Positions 20,301-30,500 of a DNA stretch of 62,000 nt are shown piece by piece. The position numbers were made by a program, and so were the translations under genes. Each line of letters starts with the position of its first letter. Positions within the stretch are counted from its first letter, which is position 1. The notes below the pieces were generated by a model, which did not search any database, had not been told where the DNA came from, and saw only the letters and a program-made list of their open reading frames with translations. The stretch comes from Symsagittifera roscoffensis (taxonomy: Eukaryota > Xenacoelomorpha > Acoela > Convolutidae), in contig NW_026971708.1 of NCBI RefSeq assembly GCF_963678635.1, positions 1 through 62,000 on the forward strand, given 5' to 3'.

Positions 20301-23300
20301 CGGGAGCAAAGTCCTAAGTGACACAGAAATGAAGTACGGAGCACCGAAAGCAGAGATGTTCGCAGTGGTCACCTTTGTCGAGAAATACAGAGCATACCTA
20401 GGCAGTGAACCCTTCAAGCTGCGAGTAGATAACCGAGCACTAAGCTGGCTGAAAACGTACTCAATGGACCAGAGCTATATTGGGAGGTGGATAGTTCGCT
20501 TGGACGGATACAACATGATAATTGAGCATAGAACGCGAGATAAACATCAAAATGCCGACAGCTTGAGTAAGAAGACGGAGTTCTACGAGAGACAAGAACA
20601 AAGAGAGGCGGACAGACCTGAGATCAAAGATGGCTTCTCCTTCATGGACAAGGAAACGTACGACAGTCTTCCACTCACGAGATGGCTGGACAAATCAGGC
20701 AAACCGATTGAAGATCATCCCGAATTACCAAAAGAGCCTCTTGAAAAAACCATCTTGAAGAAAAGCAGAAGGATTCCGGTAGGAATCATGCTCAGGTCCA
20801 AGATCGTGAGGGAAACGCTCAAGGCAAAAGGTTATGATCTCGACCAGGTAGAGGAGGGAACTGTCAGAATAGATGAAGATTTGATGAGGTTGCTCGAGAA
20901 ACTATCAGATGATAAGCCCATGACCCAAGGGAAAGGTCAGGAAGCACCGGAACTAACTATACTTCGGAGAGAAGAAACAGTGAACAATACTGACTCCTCA
21001 AAGGGAAGTGTCACTGACAGCAAGGATGTTGTGCGATCACTGGTTGAAAAAATCCCCGAAAATATTCTGGAGCAGACAAAAGTCAGGGGTAAGAAAGTGA
21101 CATTCAGAGAAGAGGCTGAACACCTGGGACTAGTTCAAGAGTCCGGGGAGTGGTCCAGATTCATGAAAGAAGAAGAAACCGGAGAAGGGAAATTGTCCGG
21201 GGAGCGTGAAGAATGGGATGAAGACTCGGATGAGAGCAGCGAAGACCAGGACAGTCTATGCATGATACTGGCGGAAGAGAAGATAAGACAACACGACAGG
21301 GAGTTACAGACGGATCCATCTTCAGGAACGTACAATCTGGAAATGCAAGAGGTACGAGGTGGTGAAGAGCTCGAGAAAATAGCGGTTTCAAGAAAGCCAT
21401 TCAGGGAACTATCGTGCAACTCAAACGTCAGAACGAATCTGGTACCAGAAGACGACAAGAAAATCATGAAAAGGTTGATATGCGTGAAACTGAGCGATGA
21501 CATCCACTACCCTGGTGAGATGAATGGACAGATCATGGCGCTAAAGGAGCACGTCAAGGCGAGATATAGGCTGTCTGACCTAATAAGGGCCCAGAAGAAT
21601 GACAAAATGACAAGTAACCTCTCCAAATGGATCCATTCGGGAGTCAAGGAGAAGGGGGACTTTGAGGAAGACAGCTACAAGATCTTGAGCCAGTTCTACA
21701 AAGAAAAGAGAGACTTACTTTATCACACAGCTGAAGGGGTGGTAGCGTGCAAGAGGAGAGATGAGGAAAAGATATTACACAAACACAACCTCATCATACT
21801 ACCACAATTGTACCAAACGGAGGTGCTTTTCAGATCACACGACCAGATGGGCCACCAGGGGATAGATAAGGTACAACAAAGGATACTTCATAGGTTTGAC
21901 TGGCCGGGAATGAGAAAAGCTTGCGAGAGATGGGTGAATGCCTGCCTAGCATGCCTTCAGGTAAAAGACCCAAGGAAGATGAAGTTTTCCCTCAAGTCTG
22001 TCGAGAGTTCGGAATTCAATGAGGTGGTGCAGATAGACCATCAGAAAATCTGCATGACGGAGTCGGGTTGTAACCAAATACTGGTTATAATAGATCACTT
22101 CACAAAGTTGGCGGAAGCAGTTCCGTGTCAGACAGCCTCAGCCGAGGAGACATGTGATCATCTGATAACGCATTGGATATCGCGGTATGGTTGTCCAATG
22201 ACTTTCCAGTCGGACAACGGCAAAGCTTTTGTGGGGGACTTGACAAAAGAATTGATGAAGAGATCGCACATTGCTCAAGCACACTCGACGACCTATCATC
22301 CACAGACCAATGGGTTGGTAGAGAGACAGAACAGAACACTGGTCAACATGTTAAGGGTGTACTGCTCAAGATACATGACGGACTGGGACAAATACCTGCC
22401 ACAGGTAGTAGGGGCCTATAACAGTACTCAGCACTCAACGACGGGCATCAGTCCTTTCATGATGTTGACAGGCAGGGAGAGGGCAATGCCTCTAACATTT
22501 TTCTACCCGGAATTCGAGGGGAAGAGGACGTCGCCTCAAGCATACGTGAAGGAAGCGATCAAAAGACAACAAGAGCTGAACGAGCTATGCAGGAGGAATA
22601 CGGCGCAAGCGCAAATGAGACAACGCAAGAAATATGACGAAAAAATATTACAAGCAAAGCCATATGAAGTGGGCCAGTACGTGTGGGTCTTCCAAAATGT
22701 CATACCGCCCAAGGGAACAAAGAAACTACTCAAGAAGTGGAGGGGACCATTCATGATAACGGAAGTACATCAACAAGGACGGTTCTACCGCTTGAGTACT
22801 GGGCGAGCAGCACATTACGAAAATCTGAAGCCTCACGTCCCGTCCCCGGAAGACTGGTGCCTACCGAAAGACATGGAGGGTCTCGAGTACCTGGTGGTAG
22901 AGCCAGCGTGTGAAGTAAATGAAAACGGCACCAGAGAGAAAAATGATGGCAATGAAAACTTGAGCTTGGACGACAATGAAAAGATAGAGGTGGAGTCTGA
23001 AGCAGGATCGTTTGCAGAAGAGGACTGGAACGACCCGGAGCAAGATGAGGTGCCGAAGTGGATGGAGCCAGATCGACCAATATCACCGGGAACCAGAACT
23101 GGCAATCGTAAACGGACGGGCATGAGGTACAACAGATACGGGGATGACTTCTTGATTGACAAGATACAGCCAGACAAATTGGGCGAGGAATTACTGAGTG
23201 CAGGCGAACTGGAAGCCGAAGAGGAATGGCAGGTCATTGATGATGGTGGACGCTATCCCCAGGAAGACTACTCGACACCAGAAATGGAGACGGACCTCGA

Positions 23301-24150
23301 ACAGAGCGAGATGGAAAGGAGGGAGAACACGAACTTGAGGATACTGGAGTGGATACGTGACGTCAAAGACGAAAGCCGCGAAGGACAAAGCATTCAGCAA
23401 GTCGATGTATCAGCGGCAAATTACATGAAGACAGAGGACCCTCTTTTCGGATGGACGGCAACAGACAGACCACTGGACATTCCTCAGGACAATTCAGACC
23501 CGACAACATCGACGGGGACGTCGATAAATTTTTTTGTCCGGGGAGTGGGGGTAGGACTTACCCACACCGAAAATTTGATGATAAAGAAGCTTAAGGAAGT
23601 GAGAGAAACAAGCGAATTGGAGCTGGAAGAAGAAGAGCCAGAGCCTAACATAGGCCGGAATTTCAAAACGAAATTTGAAATACCCAATCAGTACTCGGAA
23701 AACATCATGATAACAGATAGTGACTTCATCCTGTCAAACAGAACGAGCGCGATCTGCATCACGGCAGACATGAGTTTCAAATCAAGACTGGAGGCTGACT
23801 TCAAGAGAGAATACCAGAACGTAGAGTTTCTGTTCAGACAGAGACCAGGACTGGGAGGGATGGCAGCGCTCCCACCATTAGTAGCACAAGTCCCGGGGAA
23901 ATACCTGTGCTTCTTAGTGACGAGGGTCAATGACAGGAACACAATTGATCCTGAACACGTAATGTTGGCACTAACAAGACTACGAGACTTCATGATTGAA
24001 AGAGAGATAACAGAGGTCTCGATGCCGGTGTATGACCCGAACAGGGGCAAACTGAGCCCAAGGGAATTGTACGCTATCTTGCATGTGGTCTTTGCGGAAA
24101 CTGAGATAATGGTGTATCTTCATAAGAAGTACTACTTGAGCATCGCCTGA
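17305..24150 (+). CDS. pol: E1 Pol: zinc knuckle, PR, RT, RNase H, IN, macro-like
   Basis: In frame with gag across the amber codon. Order: second CCHC knuckle (CFFCTQEGHFRMDC, 17395-17436); retropepsin-like protease with LLDTEAVLSV at 18304 (the catalytic motif should read DTG, and GAA at 18316-18318 replaces a Gly codon); RT with LPFG-like RMPFGLCNATATFQRLM and YVDD at 19768-19779; RNase H with LDTDAS, AEMFAV, VDNRAL and NADSL; a roughly 400-residue acidic tether (20575-21810); integrase with an HHCC knuckle (21838-21960) and catalytic Asp 22036, Asp 22213, Glu 22321 (D-D35-E); a GPY/F-like module (KKWRGPFMITEVHQ); a second acidic linker; and a macro-domain-like C-terminus from about 23530. 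Apart from the protease change the enzymes look intact. Confidence 0.93.
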   Translation, partial: SLGYAPDEEDMSQMEEHEFYSGLIIKIGARCFFCTQEGHFRMDCPLFWEAVKNQSHPKHKLALAAVQNQRNRQGEFETKKLEGPNVELPTKTVKAVTQCGSAAEAKKAPEIDYEKAAAEAINKVKQDLAAKEIEQRLKLEIEKQNFNEALTGLKTAPEAVSGSTKTGNCNTVKMVTGKPFGISKIGARIMSIITVGGHEVTRNLSEPSDQTIMHIDVYADYLSCISPQTTSRALRALLTRGGSKSVRVDNRYTEAYGPHEVMLNIDGINIYTKTMITCDEDLIGQIYVGKEELKVRSIGHCAMLEEDAMHIGTEADVTGHVLDISDKKTQLRGLLDTEAVLSVIPIETWERMGFNKDDLIDWRIRLSAANKGALRVLGRTPIIALNLGERNLWMSFIVVENLDESDQFILGRDFIRNFDVTIDLNNAMFRIRNPDRRYAIKPVNLIMANENKAPVFLSRRVRLKAKEAAIVSLRMKNYNELSDNKQVCIVPNPNSQSAAVLGRSFSITKSGLCVSVLLNTLDIPITIQRGRKLGYALPVKTRYETIENLKQNEVVDCPNHRDKICILRRLQKIKYSSGLIKSLKSETYDGLLSCSNFPERPTLDEMQTDKPVLPEIEHLRGKLKDEQLEAIKDVLERNEEVFSRHKADIGCCNFVEHEIELEENAVPHREGARRMTPHKSGACRKEIETLLEYDMIEPSKSPWACGVVMAKKKGDQLRFCCDFRYLNSVTVKDAYPIPRIDESLSKLGDAKFFTTLDLGSAFWQVPLRKQDRDKTGFACELGLFQWKRMPFGLCNATATFQRLMAHALIGVTKKYGNLVMCYVDDVVIATPTLEDHIERLDEVFACMKRSGLKCKPSKCEILKDSIKYLGRMVDKHGIRPDPDAVEAVLTWKSPKTEHQLMSFLGFANYYREFIKGYADKVYPMQQLMRHKGKKFTWNNAAEESFQRIKKELCEAPVLGMPTEKGMYVLDTDASVVAISGILHQEQEWNGKTVLRPIAYGSKVLSDTEMKYGAPKAEMFAVVTFVEKYRAYLGSEPFKLRVDNRALSWLKTYSMDQSYIGRWIVRLDGYNMIIEHRTRDKHQNADSLSKKTEFYERQEQREADRPEIKDGFSFMDKETYDSLPLTRWLDKSGKPIEDHPELPKEPLEKTILKKSRRIPVGIMLRSKIVRETLKAKGYDLDQVEEGTVRIDEDLMRLLEKLSDDKPMTQGKGQEAPELTILRREETVNNTDSSKGSVTDSKDVVRSLVEKIPENILEQTKVRGKKVTFREEAEHLGLVQESGEWSRFMKEEETGEGKLSGEREEWDEDSDESSEDQDSLCMILAEEKIRQHDRELQTDPSSGTYNLEMQEVRGGEELEKIAVSRKPFRELSCNSNVRTNLVPEDDKKIMKRLICVKLSDDIHYPGEMNGQIMALKEHVKARYRLSDLIRAQKNDKMTSNLSKWIHSGVKEKGDFEEDSYKILSQFYKEKRDLLYHTAEGVVACKRRDEEKILHKHNLIILPQLYQTEVLFRSHDQMGHQGIDKVQQRILHRFDWPGMRKACERWVNACLACLQVKDPRKMKFSLKSVESSEFNEVVQIDHQKICMTESGCNQILVIIDHFTKLAEAVPCQTASAEETCDHLITHWISRYGCPMTFQSDNGKAFVGDLTKELMKRSHIAQAHSTTYHPQTNGLVERQNRTLVNMLRVYCSRYMTDWDKYLPQVVGAYNSTQHSTTGISPFMMLTGRERAMPLTFFYPEFEGKRTSPQAYVKEAIKRQQELNELCRRNTAQAQMRQRKKYDEKILQAKPYEVGQYVWVFQNVIPPKGTKKLLKKWRGPFMITEVHQQGRFYRLSTGRAAHYENLKPHVPSPEDWCLPKDMEGLEYLVVEPACEVNENGTREKNDGNENLSLDDNEKIEVESEAGSFAEEDWNDPEQDEVPKWMEPDRPISPGTRTGNRKRTGMRYNRYGDDFLIDKIQPDKLGEELLSAGELEAEEEWQVIDDGGRYPQEDYSTPEMETDLEQSEMERRENTNLRILEWIRDVKDESREGQSIQQVDVSAANYMKTEDPLFGWTATDRPLDIPQDNSDPTTSTGTSINFFVRGVGVGLTHTENLMIKKLKEVRETSELELEEEEPEPNIGRNFKTKFEIPNQYSENIMITDSDFILSNRTSAICITADMSFKSRLEADFKREYQNVEFLFRQRPGLGGMAALPPLVAQVPGKYLCFLVTRVNDRNTIDPEHVMLALTRLRDFMIEREITEVSMPVYDPNRGKLSPRELYAILHVVFAETEIMVYLHKKYYLSIA
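21117..21204 (+). promoter_or_regulatory. E1 internal polypurine-tract motifs in tether
   Basis: GTCCGGGGAG occurs at 21141-21150 and 21195-21204, in the Ser-Gly-Glu reading frame. The first is preceded at 3 nt by the perfect inverted repeat TGAAC/GTTCA (21117-21137). The same 10-mer forms the PPT at 33837. Confidence 0.55.
23508..23551 (+). promoter_or_regulatory. E1 candidate central polypurine tract
   Basis: A perfect hairpin ATCGACG-GGGA-CGTCGAT (23508-23525) is followed by a T run and GTCCGGGGAGTGGGGGT (23536-23552). The motif is here read in the Val-Arg-Gly frame, not the Ser-Gly-Glu frame used upstream. Hairpin, spacing and purine tract are all kept in E2 (47483-47527). Confidence 0.65.
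23530..24150 (+). other. Macro-domain-like module at E1 Pol C-terminus
   Basis: The segment after FFVRGVGVGL resembles the POA1/OARD1 (TARG1) branch of macro domains: DSDFILSNRTSAICITADMS for the N-terminal strand-loop, an FKREYQNVEFL helix, GKYLCFLVTRV for the central strand, the helix ALTRLRDFMIE, then VSMPVYDPNRGKLSPREL and a final YAILHVVF helix and strand. Macro domains bind ADP-ribose, and some remove it from proteins or nucleic acid ends. The Gly-rich phosphate loops are not kept (DPNRGKL stands where GCGLD would be), so ligand binding may be altered or lost. It is kept in E2 (47499-48128). The call rests on motif order only. Confidence 0.55.
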
Positions 24151-24588
24151 GTCGGGTACACGGGAGTATCGAGTCGGGTGTGAGTGAGGAGTCTTGAGCT
24201 AGGTACTGGGGTACAAAACAGGTAAGGGATCTTAGGGATGATTGGCATGACAATTATTATTTTAAATGATTGATGGTGCTAAAACATAAAATGTATCTGC
24301 ATGTTTTTAGAAAATTTAAATTGAATTATTTTAGTAGGGCGAAAAGGAGAGGGTTTTTAATCGTTAAAGTAATGGGGTTTTCTGGTTAGGGACACAGCTT
24401 GTCGGTCTAAAAAATTGGGTGTTATTTTCAGATTGATTTGTTGAGCTCATATTCACTACTCATCTATATTCAATTAAAGGAAGAAAACGACATCTCAAGA
24501 AGAATACTCAAGTTGCTCAGGTAAAACTCAAGTTGCTCAGGTAAAACTCAAGTTGCTAATACTCAAGGACTCAATTGAAATCACAGAA
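24151..24588 (+). other. E1 spacer between pol and ORF3
   Basis: Non-coding. At 24506-24560 a 20-nt unit, ACTCAAGTTGCTCAGGTAAA, occurs twice plus a third partial copy. Each full copy carries CAG|GTAAAA, a good splice-donor-like string. Confidence 0.6.
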
Positions 24589-27500
24589 ATGGCAGATCGA
24601 TACTGGAGGTCCATGCCGTCGGCTCTGAAAAAGCCCACACTTGACGAACTATACAGACGGCTGAGAGATCTGGATTATACTCAAGTGGACGAGAGAATGG
24701 CAGTGATGCTGAATGCCATCCTACAATTGGAAGAAGAGGGCGAGTGTCGAGAGTCTGCGACGGAAGCGGTTTTGATGGTAGGCTACACCACTGATGGGGT
24801 GTCCAATCAAGAACAAACCTGATGGCTGTCCTGGAACGTGGATGGAGCGATAAGGGGGTTCGATTTGGCGAGGAACCCTGGCCTGAACAACAACACAGAG
24901 TATGGCGCGGGGGAATTCCCACTGCCGGTCAGACCATCAGTCAGGTCCGCAAGCCAGAGTACGAGTAAAGTACCATCGATGTCACGGGCACAGCAGACGG
25001 GGGAAGCTTATCCGGACGTCAGTGCCATGAAAAAAGAACTCGAGAGGACCCAGCGGGAAAGGAATAAGGCGAACCTCGACCGGGATCAAGCGGTGCTTGA
25101 GAGGGATCAAGCGCGGAGAGAACTGGACATAATGAAAGCTGAACGGCTGCAGGCAGAAAGGGTGCGGGAGAATGCCGCGAATTGTGAGCAGCTGAAGCAG
25201 GATCCAGCAGCAACAACGCGAGCTCGATATGCAAAAAGGGGCTAGGCCCAAAGAACGGGTAGTGACTGTCTCAAGGCCAGAGTCACGCATGGAAGTGGAT
25301 GAAGCTCCTAGGTCAAAGGGACGATTCAACCTCGATCGTGCGGCTCAGGAACATATGAATGAGGGGCTGGAGGTATGGATACCACCCGAATCAACGTCCT
25401 CCCTGCGTGGAATGGAGACTCAAGTAATAAGACCATTGATGGACGTCGCGCTGCCTGGATACACACCGAGTTCGACCCCGGGTAGTAGTCAGGTGAGTGG
25501 CGGCTCGTCACGATTGAAAGAGTTGCATGAGAGGCTACAGCTGAGGAATCGCGAGAGTCCGGCAAGAGCGGATTTACCCTCGACTTGGGGGGAACAACCT
25601 GTCAGGAGTGTGGTGATCTCGAGCTACAAGAAGAATACGGAAGGGAGATATCGCAAGCACAATCGGATAGACTGGAATGCGGCGCAGAGGGAGAGGAGAG
25701 ATTGCTTCCACGACGCGACTTGGGTGGAATACTTCACGTATCCGCGAGTGCCTGAAGGCGCGGTTCACTTGATCATTGGGGACAGCTTGCTGCGGGTGCT
25801 GACCCGGATCCAGTCCCATTGGCAAACGGGAATCTTGAGCTTCGCCCGAGCCGCAACGCCGCAGATGTTAGCGACACTTGAGATGCTAGGGATGGTGAGT
25901 GTATACACGGTCACCCTGATGGTCGGGACGAATGATGTGTCCAGGGGGGAAGCAAGGAAGGTGACAAGGCTGCACGAAAAGATGAGCTGCATTCTCGAGG
26001 AAATACGGATCCAAATGGATCCGGTCATTCTCACGGTGTGTACTGTTCCCTACAACATGGGAGCGGATCAACATGCAATAGAGATGAACACAAAAGTGCG
26101 AGGCCTGAACGAAACAGTCAGGAAGATACATCAGAGGAGTGTCCTTCCCCTTAGGCTACTGGACGTGGCTGAGCAAATGGAGCTAACCTCTTTCCCTGAC
26201 GATGCATCTGCGGATGGCATTCACTTTGATAGGCCCAGAGGGGTGGAGTGGTTGAACAACGTCTTTCAAAGACATATATGCGCGCTAGAGGCGGATTTGC
26301 TGGAAACAGCACAGGTCACGTTCGGACCACCCCCAAACCCACCCTTCTTCAACCCGAGATCTTTGTCCAGTCGCTTGGGCGAGAGAGCCGATTCTAGAGA
26401 TAGTGAGAAGAATAGCCGGGCCAAGTTACCGAGCACCACGCCCATGGAAGCTGATGAAGTGGCATCAGCAACTCCCCAGGGGTCGATAATATCCTCAGTA
26501 GTGGTTGCGGAGAAAAGGAGGTCAGAGAAGCCACTGGAGACCAGCAGACAGAAATATGAAGAAAAGGTCAAGGAACTGGATCTGGAGGACCTAGAATGTA
26601 GGCAGGAGCTAGCGAGAACTTTGGGTCTTGAACAGGTATCACACGAAGACTTGGGGAGACACAAGTGCGTGGACTGGTTGAAGGCTCACGAAACACGTTT
26701 CTCGAGAGCGAAGTTGACAGAGACAGCAGACCTGAGTGGAATTCCCACAAAGTCGGTGATGGGACCAATTAATTACAGACCTCTCAAGTCTTTGGGGAGC
26801 CCGGGACTGGTGGTGGAGCCTCCCAAGCACCGAACCAGCATTGCCAGGATTAGAGTGGCCACTCCAGCACAGTTGAGAGTGGTCGACAAACTGATGAACC
26901 CGAGAGAGATGGAGTTACCGGACGCCGCATATGAAGGCGCAAAATTAGCCAATGACCCCCGATATGGGAAACCCTGCGGGCAGGCGCAATTGGCCAAAAC
27001 CTTAGCAGTTTACGACAGGGCAGACCCGGCTGCAGCAAGGGTGGTTATCGTGGCAGGATCAGATTTTGAAGGTACGTCTCCCAAGTTGTTTTGGCCAGAA
27101 ACCCTGATATATGCCTTGCCGGGAGCGGAGCTAAACCAGATGTTGACCCTGGTGGTGGCAAGGAAGTCAGAGATGCCCTGCGAACCTGAGTTACTGCTGT
27201 TTGCAGGGATGAACGATCATCTACACGCAACGGGATTTCTTGAGCAGCTCAAGGGCGGTGAACCTACGCCAAAGAGAATTTGGGAGGCCATCCAGACCTT
27301 ATTCGCGGCGATAAATGAAGTACAAGAGAATGTTGCCTCAAGATTCGGCTCCAAGACAAAAGTGGCGTTCACAATATCCCCCGGGTACTCGAGCATGCCG
27401 CTTGCTCTGCAATTCGTGTACGCGATCTTGATCTTGATCGCAGAGGGGAATGGGTGGCGTGTCCTGATGGCAGCTCCCAACCGAGAATTGGAACCGACGA

Positions 27501-30500
27501 ACTTGAGACTGCGCAAATCAGAACTCGCGGCAGCGTGGGCGGACGTCTCCCATGCATTGAGAGGCTTTTACGAATTAGCCGACATCCTCATCGTATTAGA
27601 CGAAGTCCTCTTACTGGAAATATCTAACTTCGCTAGGCAACTCAAGCTCAGCCCGATCATTAGGGACGATCATCCAGTGGTAGTTCACCTGACGGCTAGT
27701 CTGTGGTTTCGGGACATGGAATTGACCATCACGAGCTCGACCAGCAGATCTAGAGGGCCAAACAACGAAAGGAAGAACGTGGCCGCATCGGAGAAGCAAC
27801 TAGAGTCGATGGTGCATCGGTTGGCACAAGAGGGAGGCAAATGGCCCTTCTTAACCCCAAGATTGGAAAACGCCACAAGGAAAACAAGAGAGGATGCGCC
27901 GCCTCTGGTGAAGCAGATCTGGGATTTTCTTGAGGAGCAACTGGGCAAAGCTGAAGAGAGGGAGATGACGGTTGGCAGGTTTGTCACAGCGGCCAATGAG
28001 GTCACAATTGGAGGGTTTTGGAGGGAGCACACGTGGGTTGAACTAAAGACGAGGAGGGATCATGAGATTCTCGGATTCTTGAGTCCTTGTTGGGGAAAAG
28101 AGTTCCTGACCGAAGTATACAGCGCGAAGGAGACTATCTTCAAAGCGTTCATACAGGAGGTATTGAATATGCCTATCAGTCTGTTGCTGGCGCTGTACCT
28201 GGTCTATTCGAGATACTTGTTTAATATGGGCCCAGCATGCATGTTCAGTCGTGGCGTGGACGCCCTGAGAATAGACGGGTACTTGACGTTAGTGCTTCTG
28301 ACCCACGGTGAACTGGCGTCATTCCACCGATTGATGAGGTATGGGGAGCCCCTGTCGATGGGAAGAACACGCTCGAGTATTGAGACCTACTCGTACAAGT
28401 GTGCGGCCGGGCTAAGGACGCTGCTATTGCAGTATCTACTGATGCAGAACAGGTACCTGACTGGTGAAGAAAGGAGCCCGAAGACAAGAGAGGAATGGAA
28501 AAAAGTGAATGGAGGCATGCCCCTATTAACGGATCTATGCCTGGCCATGAGATCGGATCCCATGGGGATCATCCGGGGGCTAGGGGAGGTCGTGACTTGT
28601 ATCTATGGACCGGCCGTCACGTTCGCGTTTCCAGATCCTTTGGTGGCAGCTTATCAATACTCCGTAACCCACGTGAGCCTCATAAGCGTGCTAGATGGAA
28701 CGACACTGAACTGGTGTCAGCAAGAGGTGCTAAGGGCACAAATGAGCAACACGGTGCTCTTCGGAAAGGTGAAGGATCCAGAGTTGATCGTGTACAGTTT
28801 CCGAGGACAACTGCAATGCCGGATGGGAGGCAAGCGCGAGGGCCCCATCGAAACTTACCCCAAGTTTTGGAACTTGAATCCCTTGGCAGCCAATGGACAA
28901 GAAATCTTGAGAATTCCTGCATGGACGAAAAGTTTCGAGTTAGTGAAAAAGGAGCTGGAGGCGATATTGGAGAGAGAAGCCCTACCAACGAGCATTCCCG
29001 AGTTCCCCATAGTGAGGAGAATGACCCTAGGGATGAACAGTTCCCTGGTTGTCCCGTCCCCTTACGCGAGAACCACGACCGAAGAACGGCAGAAGGAGTT
29101 TACCGACGGCTGGGATCCGCTCTTCATCGGCTATACTGCAGCGATTTATTTCCATACTAGCGATGTGAAGATAAACTCATGGACGACTCAAGCCAAGAAA
29201 ATGAGAGGGTCGATGCCCCCTAAATTCGAAGTGCGAGATGCCTTGAGAGTACTTAAGCGGGAAAGTCTAGAGAACCAGCTGCCGGCATGGGACGACGGCA
29301 GGATGATAGTGGAGGAAGGGCATATCGCACTGAAAGCAGACGAGATGCTGTTTGCCACAAGGAGATACCGGGCACCTTACGGACTAGAGCTGATGGAGCG
29401 GAATAGAGAAGGAAAGAAGCTAGATGCAGCAGGTCCATTGTACGTGGCACTGACAGAACATGAGGGGACGAGTCCAACGACACCATCACCCCTTCCAGTA
29501 GACACCCCTGGGGATAAAAAGAGTGGCACCGTGGCAGATCGATTCAAGAGGATTTTTGAGAGAAGGGAAGCAGAGTCGGGAGACGAGAGCATGGATGAAA
29601 CTCTCAGTGAGGCAGGAGAGGACATGGAGGTGGGAAACACACCGGAGCAGAAGCCAACGGAAGTGGAATTCACAGCGCAGGAACTGTTGAAAGATCTGAG
29701 TGAAGAAAACTGGGCAGATACCCCCACGCCACCTTTGACCTCGTCCCCCCGCAAGTACCCAGAGATGTCATTGACAAGCGAGAATCCCAACATGGGAATG
29801 ATCTTCTTGAGTGCGGAGAGAAGGGAAAAGAATACCTTCGAGGGAAACAGAGACGCCTTCCTGGGCACTCTGGATGGAGATGCTTGGCAAAAGTTCTTGA
29901 GCGATTTCAATCGAGAAGTGGATGAAGACACCACATTGGATAATTTCAAAGAGGAACTGTGGGACACGGTGGTGAAGTTTGGTGAGCCTGTCCTGATGGG
30001 GACGGGTTTGGAAGAGAAAGCCAGAGTAGAACTGCTGAACAAGATGGTCGAGTTGAGGAAGTCAAGAAAGACTAGAGAAGACAAATGTAAAGACAGCTCT
30101 ACTCCGAAACAGAAAACTGACAAGAAAATAATTAAATATACAAGGGGGGATAAGGTAGGAACTAGTAATATGATTAAAAGTACTAATATCCTTAAGGCTC
30201 GAGCAGGGGGGAGGCAAGAGTTGGCTGGAGAAAAGGAAGTTGAATCAGTGATGGTAACGACGACGCCCCCAAACAAAGACGTGAGGTCTCGCAAGAGGAA
30301 GAGAGACGTGGAGGGATTGGGCAGTCCTTCAGCTGACGCGGTCTCGGAAAAAGACTTGAGAGAGACGGCCCCCATGGTTCTGGCGCGATGGAAGACGGCA
30401 GCCTACAAGAGTAGCTATGAACCGAGGAAACTGCTCGACATAGAAAAAGAAATGAAGAATCCCACTAGTTCAGTGACAGAGGAGGATTTCAAACCTCAGA

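Noticed and set aside
23085-23110. Chromodomain after integrase
   Set aside because: The acidic linker lacks the aromatic cage and fold pattern; the recognisable C-terminal module is the macro-like one.
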